This document shows, one piece after another, positions 23,290 to 34,811 of a stretch of 64,000 nucleotides of DNA. The stretch comes from Sequoia sempervirens (Eukaryota; Streptophyta; Pinopsida; Cupressales; Cupressaceae). Within the stretch, counting starts at the first letter, position 1; each line of letters begins with the position of its first letter. The position numbers were made by a program, and so were the translations under genes. The notes below the pieces were generated by a model that did no database searches, had not been told where the DNA came from, and saw only the letters and a program-made list of their open reading frames with translations. The DNA lies in assembly GCA_007258455.2 (NCBI GenBank), contig VDFB02047230.1, positions 157,116,635 to 157,180,634 of the forward strand, read 5' to 3'.

Positions 23290-24845
23290 ATCAAAATCCT
23301 ACTCTCAATCAGGGGACTAGCAACAATCAGAATTACCGTGGAAACAACAACAACAATAACACCCTAGGGAATACCTCAAACACGAACCCACAATGCTTTT
23401 CATTCTTCTCTAGTAGAAGAACTTTCACTCCACTAGGACAATCCTTGGAATCTGCTTTCAAAGAGGTTATAGGAAAAAATGTCCTTACTTTGCCACCTCA
23501 ACGTAATTATGAACCTAGTGTAAAACCTCCATCATGGAATGAAGCTTATTATTGTGACTATCATAGGTGCAGAGGTCATCGTACAAAAAACTGTCAAGCT
23601 TTGAAGCATGCTATTCAAGACCTAATTGACAATGGCATTATCACAGTAGAAGGACAACAAAAATCCAATGAAGATCACCAAGCATTTCGCAACCCTTTGC
23701 CAAATTATCAAAAGGGAGAATCCTCTGACAAAAATGTGAATCAAATCGATGATACTGTAATCCGTCACCTCTATACAGATGATGAGCGAGTCAACGTTAT
23801 AAAAATCAATGAGAGAATAGACAATGGACAAGTTAATGTCACAACAAGAGCACAAGCTAAAGTTGTCTTGAAGGGTGCCTCTTCGAAATCCACTGAGACC
23901 TTCCCTCAACATCAATATGACCTAGTTAACCAACTTCGAAAAACTCTGGCCCAAATTTCCATTTTAGAACTTCTGAAGATTTCTCCTGCACATAAGGAAA
24001 TTTTATACAAGGCCCTTTTTGAAACAACTGTATCCACGGATTTAGATGTGAACCGATTTCTAGCCATGGTGGGACATTTTTCCTCACCCACATGTCTTTC
24101 ATTCTCTAACAAAGATGATGTTTCCATGGCTCATCCCCATAATTCATCGTTATACTTAGAGGTCATGATCCATAAGTTTCGTGTTAAGCATGTCCTAATA
24201 GATGGAGGGGTTGGTTTAAATATATGTACCTTGAAGGTGGTTCAAGCTTTAGGATTTGCAGAGGACTCCATTGATCCTAGAAGGAAGATTACCATAAAAG
24301 CCTATGATGATGAGGAAAGAACGTCTAAAGGTCTAATCATGCTACCAATCAGAGTAGGGCCTGTTATCAAAAATACCTTTTGTCAAGTTTTAGATCGGGA
24401 TCTTGCATACAACATCTTGTTGGGTCGTCCTTGGATTCATGAAATGCAAGCTGTTCCGTCCACTTACCATCAATGTCTTAAGTTTCCATATGATGGACAG
24501 GAAATCACTATATCAGCTGATAATTCAAACATCCAAACTTGTGCCAATGTCAAAACTAATCAGGATACTTTGGTTCCAAACAATCGAGAAGCGCTTGCTA
24601 ATACTTCTCCTAAGAATGATACACAAATAAGTCAATTAGCCAAAAGCTTTGACAAGAAACTGTAGTTCAAGGAAAGTGGAGTTGGAGAATACTCCCTCTG
24701 TCTTGCTAATCTACCTACATCACCTCGATCACATGGACAACCTTCTATTACACAACAATAGATATCAGTAGCATCATCATCAACACAAATACAAATAGAG
24801 CCAACTACCAAGTTCAATGGACAATTTATCAAAGAAAAATTCCCC
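23286..24845 (+). pseudogene. Inner Tat nucleocapsid-like zinc knuckle and protease
   Basis: This frame is -1 relative to gag and starts with ATG in the ATGA overlap, just after a run of seven C (23269-23275). Residues 89-102 form a C-x2-H-x4-H-x4-C knuckle (CDYHRCRGHRTKNC). The aspartic protease active site near 24190 reads VLIDGGVGLNICTL, so DGG as in other plant gypsy elements. It continues with IKAYDDEERTSKGLI, YNILLGRPWIHEM and STYHQCLKFPYDG. TAG stops lie at 24663 and 24760. Confidence 0.88.
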
Positions 24846-25900
24846 ATGGGAGATCCTGAGGACACAACAATTCTGAATTGGCTTTATAAGGATGAAGATG
24901 AAATAGTTCTAAATGTCACCTTACCAACTGACAGATATGGGAAAGGGTATTCCATCATGCAAAAGATGGGATATGACAATGGTCCTCTTGGAAAAAGAAA
25001 AGAAGGCATAGTCGAGCCTATCCATCTTCCAGGGCTTGCTGCATATGATAAAACTGGACTAGGCTATGACACCACCCCATCCAACCAATCACAGGGTAAT
25101 GTTTTTACACTACAAGAAGGTTCTGATATGAAAGAGGCATGTTTGGCATCAATCCTGAATTTCATCGAAAATAACTCTGATACAGATTCTGCTGAATATG
25201 AATGGGATACCATTCATGATGATGAATTTTGGAGAGACAAAGAGGTAGATGTCATACACGCGTACACACCCACTTTAATCAAAGGAGAAGGTTTAGGGTC
25301 CCAACCACAAGAATCTAAACTACAAAGCAACTATGAGTCTAGTGATATTGAGTCGGATATTAACGAACAAGACTATCAGGAGAATAGTACCATCATTGAT
25401 CTACCTCATGCCTCGAATCCTACCGATAACTCTGTTTTGACCCTAACCATCGCTGATTTCACACAACCAAATGACTTGTTGCCTTTGATCCATCCTGATC
25501 TCATTGACTGGGATCCGACTGAACCTATTGATTTGCCTATTTTTCCTAATGATGAAGCTATCATAAACTTCCTTTCCGCAGATGATGTAAATGATTGTTC
25601 CACTAGCGATTTTTGGTATGAAGTCTTTAATCAGGAGATTGTCAAGTCTCCTAGCTGCAAAAATGAAAATAAAGAAAAATGATCTAGTGGTGAAAACCAG
25701 AATTTGGCAGTACTAGATTAGACAAAAGATAAAATAAAGAGCATATCAGATGGTGAAAACATTTTCAAGGCACTAGCTGATGGGAAACTTGACACTCTCC
25801 CGGAGCACTATCATGAGTGATCACCCATTTTGATCGAGCCTACAAAGGAAATCAATATTGCAACTATAGATAATCCAAGGATTCTATAGGTAGCTGAATT
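24846..25900 (+). pseudogene. Inner Tat G-patch domain and acidic linker
   Basis: In frame with the protease. Near 24935-25030 it reads YGKGYSIMQKMGYDNGPLGK and then KEGIVEPIHLP, the G-patch pattern (regular Gly with aromatic and hydrophobic spacing). G-patch domains bind DExH helicases or RNA in eukaryotes and occur after the protease in some retroviruses. An acidic linker follows (NSDTDSAEYEWDTIHDDEFW; HPDLIDWDPTEPIDLP), with three or four stops before RT. The same layout is seen in the outer Tat. Confidence 0.8.
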
Positions 25901-25901
25901 A

Positions 25902-26690
25902 ATGACAGATAATGAAATCCCAAGGTTCATAAAATTTCTCAAAGAAAATCAAGTCAATTTTGCGTGGTCATATGCAGACATGCCAGGTCTTGATCCTGAT
26001 TTCATAATGCATCATTTGTCTATCAAACCAGGAGCTAAACCAGTGAAACAAAAACTTAGAAAGATGCATCCTCATGTTGCACTACTGGTTAAAGAAGAAC
26101 TCAAGAAACTCCTAGATGCGGGATTTATAAGATCAATTGCCTATGCAGAATGGATCTCCAATATTGTCCCAGTAGCAAAGCCGGATAAATGCATTAGAGT
26201 GTGTACTGATTTCACAGATCTTAACAAAGCCTGTCCTAAGGATGACTTTCCACTTCCAAACATCGACACTATAGTTGATTTAACTGCTGGCCATGCCATG
26301 TATTCATTAATGGATGGTTTCTCGGGTTACAACCAAATCAAGATTGCACTAGAAGACCAAGAGAAAACTGCTTTCACTTGTCCGTGGGGAACATACTGTT
26401 GGAATGTCATGCCTTTCGGTCTAAAGAATGCTGGAGCTACTTACCAAAGAGCTATGACTACGATCTTTCATGACATCATGCACACATTCATGGAAGATTA
26501 TGTGGATGACATATTGGAAAAATCATACACCAGAGAAGGACACTTGGAAATACTGTCTAAAATATTTACCAGATTGGAAAAATTCAAAGTTCGCCTAAAT
26601 CCAAAAAATGTGTTTTTGGGGTCACATCTGGAAATATTTTAGGATATATTATTTTAGAAAAGGGAATTGAAGTAGATCCTGCTAAAATTC
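25902..26690 (+). pseudogene. Inner Tat reverse transcriptase
   Basis: It reads AGFIRSIAYAEWISNIVPVA, DFTDLNKACPKDDFPLPNID, YSLMDGFSGYNQIKIALEDQ, FTCPWGTYCWNVMPFGLKNA and the catalytic YVDDI near 26500. A one-base change in the A-run near 26610 shifts frame; the sequence then continues CVFGVTSGNILGYI to the next region. RT would copy the genomic RNA in the particle. Best preserved RT in the window. Confidence 0.93.
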
Positions 26691-27115
26691 AGGCAATCAT
26701 GGATATGCCTCTCGCAAAGAACATTAGTCAATTGAGATCATTACAAGGGCGACTTCAATCCATCAGAAGATTCATTGCGCAATTGGCTGACAAAAGTCTA
26801 CCGTTCACACATCTCCTGCATAAGAATGTTCCTTTTAGATGGGATGACAAATGTAAAATAACATTTCAACAAATCAAGCAGTACCTGATGAACCCACCAG
26901 TTCTAGTACCACCAAATCTAGACAAATCATTGATCTTGTATATTGCCGCGACCGAGACATCCTTGGGGGCATTAATAGCACAAGAAGACTGTGAAGGAAA
27001 AGAACGTGCAATCTATTACATCAGCAGAACACTAACAAGTCATGAACTTAACTACACTTTCATTGAGAAGGCTTGTTTAGCAGTAGTCTTTGCTTCACAG
27101 AAATTTTGACATTAC
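26691..27115 (+). pseudogene. Inner Tat RT-linked RNase H
   Basis: The thumb region (ISQLRSLQGRLQSIRRFIAQ) leads to SLILYIAATETSLGALIAQE, ERAIYYISRTLTSHELNYTF and EKACLAVVFASQKF, the Ty3-type RNase H core. The first catalytic Asp (usually YTDAS or YIDAS) reads YIAAT, so it is lost. A TGA at 27107-27109 replaces the usual Arg codon (CGA to TGA) before HYML. Confidence 0.9.
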
Positions 27116-27895
27116 ATGCTATCTCATACAATCAATCTTATTTCAAAAATTGATCCGCTCAAGTATCTACTAAGTAAAGCATCACTAACAGGAAGGTTAG
27201 CAAAATGGGTCATGATTTTGAGTGAGTTTGACATCCACTATGTTGATCGCAAAGCAATCAAGGGACAAGTTATCGCGGATCAACTAGCAGACGCTCCCCT
27301 ACAAGTAGAGCACCCTTTGCACATTGAATTTCTAGATGCCGATGTTTTCACTGCAGAATTCAAGCAACTATGGTCTTTATACTTTGATGGTTCTTTTACT
27401 CAACATGGATCGGGGGCAGGCATTCTCTTCGTCACACCTCAAGGACATACTATTCCTCGATCATATAGGCTAATGTCTCCATGCACTAATAACATAGCCG
27501 AATATGAAGCACTAATCACTGGACTAAAGACAACATTGGAATGGAGGATTACTGAGCTACAGGTCTATGGTGACTCACAGTTAGTCATTAACCAAGTCAA
27601 TGATGATTATCAGACTAAAGATGACAAATTGTTACCATACAAGAAGATGGTCGATGACTTCAAGAAGTACTTTGTAAACATTCAGTTCACACAACTTCCA
27701 AGACTTGATAACAAAGCAGCTGACGCTATGGCTACAATCGCATCATTGGTACAACTCCCAGAAAAATAGACTCGCTATGAATTTCTGGTGGAACAATTAT
27801 TTACACCTGCTTATGACACACCAGAAAGCCAAATTATCTACCACTTGGTAGGATCCGATTCACCCTAGTATGGTAAGATTTATGCCTACCTAAAA
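27116..27895 (+). pseudogene. Inner Tat second (archaeal-type) RNase H
   Basis: After the connection segment (LAKWVMILSEFDIHYVDRKA, IADQLADAP) it reads WSLYFDGSFTQHGSGAGILF, CTNNIAEYEALITGL, VYGDSQLVINQVNDDY and LDNKAADAMATIASL. All four catalytic acidic positions (D, E, D, D) can be seen. Two RNase H domains in series place the element in the Tat group. A TAG at 27767 ends the frame before the integrase linker. Confidence 0.92.
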
Positions 27896-29122
27896 GATGA
27901 CATTTTACCACCTGATTTATCCCGTAACCAAAAACGTAACTTTATCTGACAATCCTCTTGATATACCCTTATCGCTGATACCCTTTATCGTTGTGGTCTT
28001 GATGGTACTTTACTTCGATGTCTTGAACGTGACGAATCTGAAAAAGCTTTACAAGAAGTTCATGGGGGCATTTGTGGTACTCATTCGAGTGGACTAACTT
28101 TATCCAAGAAATTGATTAGAATGGGTTATTACTAGCCTACAATGGAGAGGGAATCATTCACTTTTGTTAAAACATGCTCAAAATGTCAGATTCATGGGAA
28201 TCTTATTCATGCTCCTACACAAGAACTTCACTCGTTCACACCAACCTGGCCATTTTCTCAATGGGGGTTAGATCTAGTAGGAAAAATTCATCCTTCATCT
28301 TCAAATGGGCATAAGTTCATCATCACGACAATGGAATATTTCACTAAGTGGATTGAGGCAGTACCTCTATCTAAAGTCACTGGAAAACAAATTTCATCCT
28401 TCATACTCAACTACATTATTTGTCGGTATGGTATTCCTAATGCCATTATTACAGATAATGGTCGGCCTTTCAAGAATCAGGATGTTGATGAACTTTGTGA
28501 AAGATTCCATATTCAGCATAGATATTCAACGCCTTATTACCCACAAGGGAATGGCCAAGCAGAGACCTCAAAGAAGACTATACTAATTTTTTTGAAGAAG
28601 ACACTAAATGATTCAGGGAAATATTGGCATGTTCAACTCAATCCTGCCTTGTGGGCTTAAAGAACTAGTGTCCGAACGCCAACAGGAGCAACACCTTTTT
28701 CCCTTGTCTATGGAGCAGAAGCCATATTGCCTTTAGAGGTTGAAATACCTTCACTAAGAGTATCACTGAAAGGTCTCATAACAGATGATGAATACAGAGT
28801 TTCCCGACTACAAGAGTTAGAACTCCTAGATGAAAAGAGACAGAGAGCAGCTGACCATTTGAAAGCATACCAACAAATGATGTCTCGTAGCTATAATCAC
28901 AAGGTAAATCCACGTACCTTTCAGGTGGTTGATCTAGTTCTGAAAGAAAACCCACGAAATCAGCAAGACAGAGAAAAGAAAGGAAAGTTTGAACCAAATT
29001 GGCTAGGCCCTTATGTGGTTATTGCAGTCTACGGTTCGGAAGCATACAAGCTATCAATGCCAGAAGGAGACCTATTTGAAGAACCCATCAACAGCATGCA
29101 TCTCAAGAAATATTATGTTTAA
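27896..29122 (+). pseudogene. Inner Tat integrase
   Basis: The zinc finger reads EVHGGICGTHSSG, a TAG where Trp of YYWP is expected (28133), then CSKCQIHG. The core reads WGLDLVGKIHPSSSNGHKF, AIITDNGRPFKNQD and YYPQGNGQAETSKKT, giving the D, D, E triad. After TAA at 28658 the C-terminal part follows: GAEAILPLEVEIPSLRV, KFEPNWLGPYVVI and EEPINSMHLKKYYV, stop at 29122. Inserts the cDNA into the genome in an intact element. Confidence 0.93.
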
Positions 29123-29138
29123 GTCAGTTATCATTATG

Positions 29139-29293
29139 CAGAAAAAATCCTAAAGAAATACAAAAACAGCAGAAAAAGTCCTGAAGAAATACAAAAATAG
29201 CAGAAAAAGTCCTGAAGAAATTCAAAAACAGCAGAAAAAGTCCTGAAAAAATTCAAAAACAGCAGAAAAAGTCCTAAAAAAATTCAAAAACAG
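29139..29293 (+). repeat. 31-bp tandem repeat after inner Tat pol, five copies
   Basis: The unit contains agcagaaaaagtcctgaaga and ends with about five A. Copies differ by a few bases. It directly follows the pol stop. Confidence 0.92.
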
Positions 29294-29420
29294 GTAATCT
29301 ATTGACAGAAAAATTCAAAAAAATCAAAAAGATGTCATAGGGTGAAAACTTGGCAAACAAGCAGTCTATTGACAAAAAAAAACAAAAAAATCAAAAAGAA
29401 ATCAAAAAAATGCAATAAAA

Positions 29421-29457
29421 ACAGATAGTGAAAATCTGGCAAACAGACACTATCTGT
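29421..29457 (+). other. Perfect 10-bp inverted repeat
   Basis: acagatagtg at 29421-29430 pairs with cactatctgt at 29448-29457, with a 17-base spacer. It could form an RNA hairpin downstream of pol. Confidence 0.8.
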
Positions 29458-29459
29458 AC

Positions 29460-30394
29460 CTCTCCATCTATTAGGTCCTATTTTGCACTTTGGCTTTTTC
29501 AACTTCCTTTTTCCGCATCTTTTTCACATCTTAGGGTTATAATTACATCATCCTGTCGTCATTTGCCTAGAGTGATTAAACGTCTTACCATGGCTTGATC
29601 ATTGTACATATTCCTTTTCGCAAGTTGTGTCAATAAATGGGGCAAACACTCAACTGGGGGCACTTAACTTTCAGAGCACATTAAAACAGTGGAACAATGT
29701 CATAAAATCCGATCATGCAAACAAACAACCAACTCACGCGAAACCTTATCCAATCATCAAGCCTTATCTGGAATGAATTTCAGCAGATACCATATCATTG
29801 ACTATTGGATGATCCAAAAATCTGAATAATGTTTGAAATAACAGTATTACATTTTGAACAAAGGTTGTTTGATTTTCGATATCATTACTCTAGAGCACAC
29901 TTGATGATGTACTAAACTAGAGTGGCAAGGAACGAGAATGATTTTTCTTTGTCTGTTGTCTTGAGGTTAACGGTCAATCTGATGCAAATATGTCACAGGA
30001 CATGATGATCAAAGAAATATCATCGATGACAGTTCCACATTTGCATCAGAAGGATAGTTAATCTTTGTCTGTTTATGCAAAGAATGCTCAAGTCATCTCG
30101 GTTCAATTATACCTCGATGCTTGTGTTTGCTTGCTATATCAAAAATCATGAAAGTTTTACTCAGGTCATCATTGGTGCTAAATTTCCCCTCTGATGCTTG
30201 TACATACTTCCAACATTTTAAATTCTCTATGATGATTCAAGAAGGCTTAGAACAAGCTCAACAAATTGGTTAGTTTTATTTAGTTGCATATTTGTTAGAT
30301 CATTGTATATATCTGCATATTGGATTCACAACAGTATTCTGAAAGGCTGAATGAAAACATTGACCGTTGTCATGAAGTTTTGAACTCTTTGTTG
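29460..30394 (+). other. Inner Tat 3' region, no gene seen
   Basis: Contains caactgggggcacttaac near 29649, which looks like a second purine tract. No coding similarity found on either strand. Confidence 0.5.
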
Positions 30395-31060
30395 AGGAAA
30401 TTTGGACATCTCATTCATTCATTATCATTTTATCATTTATCGTTATCATTTCCATTCTCATTTCTTCTTCATTATCATCATCATTCTCATTTCTCATTAT
30501 CATTTTATCGTTATCATTCTCATTATCATTTATCATTTTTTATTGTTATCATTTCCATTCTCATTTCTTATTCATTCATTTTTATCATTATCATTTATCA
30601 TTCTCATTCTCATTATCATTTATCATTTTTATCATTATCATTACCATTCTCATATCTCATTCATTCATTTTTATCATGTATCATTTATCATTATCATCAT
30701 TATCATTATCATTTATCATTATTATTTCTATCATTAGATCCTTATCTCATGTCATTTCATTACCATTGTTTTCATAACATTATCATTTCTTATTCATTCA
30801 TCATTTCATATCATTGATCATTTCCCAATTACTATCATCATTACTTTTTCTTTCATATCTTTATCATTTATCATTTGCTATTATTTATCATCATCATCTC
30901 ATATCATTTCATTACCATTGCACTCATTCATCATTTCATTTATTATCGCATTGCCATTTTCATTACATAAAAATTACCACACATATCATTTATCTTTTCA
31001 TCATTATCATTATCAGTATCACATTCATTATCTATCATTTTCATATCACAATTTCATGAT
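30395..31060 (+). repeat. Low-complexity tcatt/atcatt tract
   Basis: About 650 bp of pyrimidine-rich (t/c)attatcattt-type repeats without a fixed unit. Apparent long Ser/His/Ile-rich ORFs here are composition artefacts. Confidence 0.9.
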
Positions 31061-31461
31061 GCATTTCATACACACACTATTCATTTCTGCATTTGAAACA
31101 AAATTCAAAAATCAACAACTCATATATACATTATCACAATAATTGCATCTATATCATAGATCATCCATTTGCATCATATCATTAGATCATCCTGCATCAT
31201 AAGATTAGTTCGCAAAAACAATAAACACATATCAAAATCCGTCTCATATCATACATGCATACAAGTAACATCCATATCACATCAAAAATGCACAAACATA
31301 TCATCATCAAAAGCATCGCCACTGCATATCATCGCTCATCAAAATAATACAAATGTCCAATGTCCAATGAAACTAAAAAGTTCAAAACATAATACATGAG
31401 ATATCATCAAAACTCAATATACATGCCCTGCATATGTGCAAAATAGATTAGTCCCAAACAA
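31061..31461 (+). other. catat/atcat-rich spacer
   Basis: AT-rich sequence with many catatcat words, downstream of the antisense PMD gene. No gene seen. Confidence 0.5.
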
Positions 31462-33569
31462 CTAGCTGGTGGATGCCCTTGAAGGAGCTAGTCCGGAAGG
31501 AGGCGGCGTGCCACTAGTCCCTGCATCAGGATCCCCTCAAGGCCCTGTAACCTCTCTGCCATGTGTCAATGTCCATGATCAGGTCCTCGTCCTACTATGT
31601 GATCGGGGATATAGCTCTCGCTGCTCAGGAGGACAAAACTCCTCATATCGGACTCTGTAGTACTCAGCCTCTCTGGCTGCCTCAAATCCCTCTGCAATGG
31701 CCTCTCGTAATGAGGTACTCTCTATGGTACCCATCAGTCTCTGTGCCACACCCTCGGCCTCCAGTGCCCATCGTCTAAGTGCATCCCTCTATGCTACTAA
31801 CTGTGCCACCTAGGAATCAGGGGCGGGCGCCTGAGCCTTTACCTGTGCCTGAGCCTAAACCTGTACCTGTGCCTAAGCCTGTATCTATGTTTGGGCCTAT
31901 GCAAGCTGTGCCTATAACTACACTATCATACTCTAAGCCTGAGCTAGCTGGCTCTGTAACTGTGCCTACTGTCCCTGAAAAGTCTCAACCTGACCCTGCA
32001 ATGCAGCTATCTGTTCCTGTTGCGACGAGCATGACACCCTAATCACTGTCCGAGGTCTGCCTCCGGATCTGACTCGCTGAAGAATCTGTGCTCTGCCAAG
32101 GCTATCCAACCTCTGCCGCCTCTCCTCTCTGCCATCATCCCCCCTATCATCCCCGTCATCTAAGATTTCCCCCTCCTCATCTCTGCTCTCCTCACCCTCC
32201 TCCTCATATCCCTCCTCCTCCTCTCCTCCGCCCATCACCTGCTCTCCGCTGGCCACATCCTCCTGTCTCCCTGCCCCTGGCTGTGGTGCTATCCTGATCA
32301 CCCATGGCTCATCTGGCACTGTAAATCATGGAAAGGGATGTGTATGGAAATATTGTGCATAATCATCTGTCATCCCTGCATCCTGCACCTTTGGCCTGTC
32401 GGTCCATACATCTAGCTGTAAGGTGGAATACTCTGTATATGCTGCCTGGTATCGAATGCATGGTCCCCATCCTGGATCGCCCTTGCCCCGCCCATAATGA
32501 GCAACGCCCTGGGACATCCCCTGCGTAAATCCAAACTGTCTTAGGACCCATAATGCCAGAAATCTCTCAATAATAAAGGGCATCCGCCCTATCAAATAGC
32601 ATGGTCTGGAGAAAAATGGCATCTCTAAGTGATCCGTCGCCCACGCCTCACAATCCGTGTAGGGTCTCCATATCATTGCATCTATGTCATCCAAAACTCG
32701 TCGCTAATACTCTACCTTGCCCAGCTTTTCCTGGACAACTACACTAGAATATGCATACACATATGGTCTCCCTACTGGCCTATCTCTTGTACATTGAGGT
32801 CTCGTGATCGCAATATGCTCCCACGCCCAGATCTGTAGAAGCGTCACCCCACTCGCCATGCTAGTGGATCCTCTATATACAACCTGATGAAGATCGTGAT
32901 ACATGTCGGCCAATATACAGCTCCCCCAGGCAAACCTCCATGGCTGTGTCACCATCCACTCCAACATCCTACCCCAACCAACTGCAAATCCCTTAGACCG
33001 ATGGTCCGGTCCAAGGAAGCCTCCAATAAATGCAGCCAACACAGTAACTAAGGCTGGATACCTACTGAAATCCTCCCAATCTATCCAGTAACCATAGATG
33101 CTAGCATCGCCGCATATCCGTCACAGCGCCTCGGTCCCACCAATCTCCTTGTGGTCATAAACCACAAGGGCACCAACAACTGGGATCCCAAGAATCCTAT
33201 ACACATCCTCGGGCGTCACACTCATCTCACCAGTCGGCAAGTGAAAAGTGTTATGCTCCAAGTGCCATCTCTCTGCCAAGGCAGTCAACAGTCCCCTGTT
33301 GGCCCGAATGCCTTGCGGCATCGCCAACAACGGTCCCAGTCCACAATCTGCAATCACCTGTAACTCTGCAGGGGTAAGCTCCCCTATCCTCTCCCAACAT
33401 AGTGGGAACCGCTCTCTGATCTGGAGGCTTTTAAAAGCCTCCTATTTTGTTTGACCATCACAAAGGACACATTAATCAGACTCATATCATGTGATCTATT
33501 TATCCAGCAAAATTCAATCAATGACCCATATCAAGTGCTACATCAATCTATATGAATATCAAATCAAAT

Positions 33570-33860
33570 TACTCTATCATCATCTACTATTTGTTTTTCT
33601 TTTCAGGAAAGCAAATTTATCAACACACAAATCATTTTCTATTTGTATTTCAATCATGAATGCAAATTTGTACCCTCATTCTACTATTTGGTTTCTATCG
33701 CAGAAAGCAAATTTATCAAACATCTACTCTTTGTTTTTCAAATCTTGAGAAGCAAGGTTATCAATCAATCAATTAGATTACTCTTTGTTGTTCGTCACAA
33801 AGTTATCCGCTATCTACTCTTTGTTTTCTTTTTTGGAAGCAAAGTTATCCGTTCTTTATT
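33570..33860 (-). repeat. Degenerate direct repeat with ctactctttgtttt and gcaaa-ttatc blocks
   Basis: About five or six irregular copies of ctact(c/a)tttgttttc followed by (g)aaagcaaa(t/g)ttatc, spaced roughly 50-80 bp. Confidence 0.7.
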
Positions 33861-33984
33861 AGATTTTCTACCATTTTTCCCATATCAGCATGATGATACT
33901 ACACTTCATCTATCTATTGACTAAGGAAGCAAGTTAAAATTCATCATTTTTCATCACACAAGTGTTCTGTGGAAAATTTCCTAA

Positions 33985-34345
33985 ATGCGCTATTCTGTTG
34001 CCCAGATGCGCTAAAACACAAATGCGCTAAAGTTTTTCTCATATGCGCTAAAATTTTTTCTATATGCGCTGAAACTCGGGATACGCTATTCTATCCTGCT
34101 GATGCGCCATTCCAACTCTCAAATGCGCAACTTTAGCATTTTCAAATCCCTAGCCCTATATGCGCAATTATGTGCCCTAGATGCGCTACAGGATCAACCT
34201 AGCCGATTTTTCCCTAGATGCGCAACTCTATCTGTCGAATGCGCTAAAAGATCAATTTTTACCCTACGCCTATATGCGCAACAAAATTTCCTATATGCGC
34301 TAAGGAATTTTTTCGAATGCGCTAAATTTTTTCTCAAATGCGCTA
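33985..34345 (-). repeat. 21-bp GCGCAT array in inverted orientation
   Basis: The complement core atgcgc recurs with ends at 33990, 34011, then 34027, 34048, 34069, then 34086, 34107, 34128, then 34165, 34186, then 34223, 34244, then 34279, 34300, 34322, 34343. Steps are 21 bp with occasional indels. On - this is the same ttagcgcat unit as the leader arrays at 19.9-21.6 kb. Confidence 0.95.
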
Positions 34346-34513
34346 AAACATGCGAAAAAACTCGAAACCGATCCAAAACATTTGCCAAATCGATCCAAAA
34401 TGTGAAATTTGAAATCATAAACGGTTGGAATCACTCACCGGTGGTCCATACACAACTGGTCTCTGGTATCGGTGCGCTCGCTCGAATCTATGTCTGTGCA
34501 ATGGGATCTCCAT

Positions 34514-34811
34514 CTCGCCAAGTCACTATCAGAACTCACTTTTTACTGTAGCAGCAGGGTGAAAATGACACTTCATTTTACCCCTTTTACCTTATAAGGG
34601 TCTTTTAGGGTGGGAGTTAATGACATTTTTTGATTCTTTTCATATTATTTTTCACTGGGCCATCACAAACATCATCTATCGGGAGCTAAATCACTATTTC
34701 CCTATCATTCTCGACATCATCTTCCGTGATTTACCTCCCGAGGGGGCATCATCGACATCAAAAATCGGAAACATATCAGCGGAAACATATCAAGGGCAAT
34801 TTTTTTTATTT
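34514..34811. other. Inner Tat 3' region between PMD exon 1 and the polypurine tract
   Basis: On - this would be the upstream region of the PMD gene. I see no convincing TATA box. No other gene. Confidence 0.45.

Larger units (their letters stand above)
33442..34438 (-). other. Predicted intron of the antisense PMD gene
   Basis: 997 bp, AT-rich, with GTGAGT at its 5' end (34438-34433) and aaaatag at its 3' end (33442). Both flanking exons are at a codon boundary. It contains the inverted 21-bp array and a degenerate direct repeat. The splice sites are predicted by eye only. Confidence 0.55.
31462..34513 (-). pseudogene. Plant mobile domain (PMD) protein gene, antisense inside the inner Tat, two exons, with in-frame stops
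   Basis: Exon 2 (33441-31462) is one unshifted frame of 660 codons. Its PMD hallmarks in order are LLTALAERWHLEHNTFHLP, GEMSVTPEDVYRILGIPV, VLAAFIGGFLGPDHRSKGF, RFAWGSCILADMYHDLHQV, TLLQIWAWEHI and RFLALWVLRQFGFTQG. An acidic Glu/Gly-rich stretch and a Gln/Ala-rich coiled coil follow. TGA 33121, TAG 32704 and TGA 32326 break it, and many TAG interrupt the Gln-rich tail (31960-31690). A plausible exon 1 (34513-34439, 25 codons) ends at a GTGAGT donor; the acceptor before 33441 keeps phase 0. PMD proteins (MAIN, MAIL1) act in nuclear gene silencing in Arabidopsis, and PMD occurs in transposons. That it is antisense to gag-pol recalls the antisense ORF of maize Grande. Confidence 0.87.

Noticed and set aside
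30320..31059. Long Ser/His/Ile/Tyr-rich ORFs on + that look like membrane proteins
   Set aside because: They lie in the tcatt low-complexity tract; all frames give the same kind of sequence.
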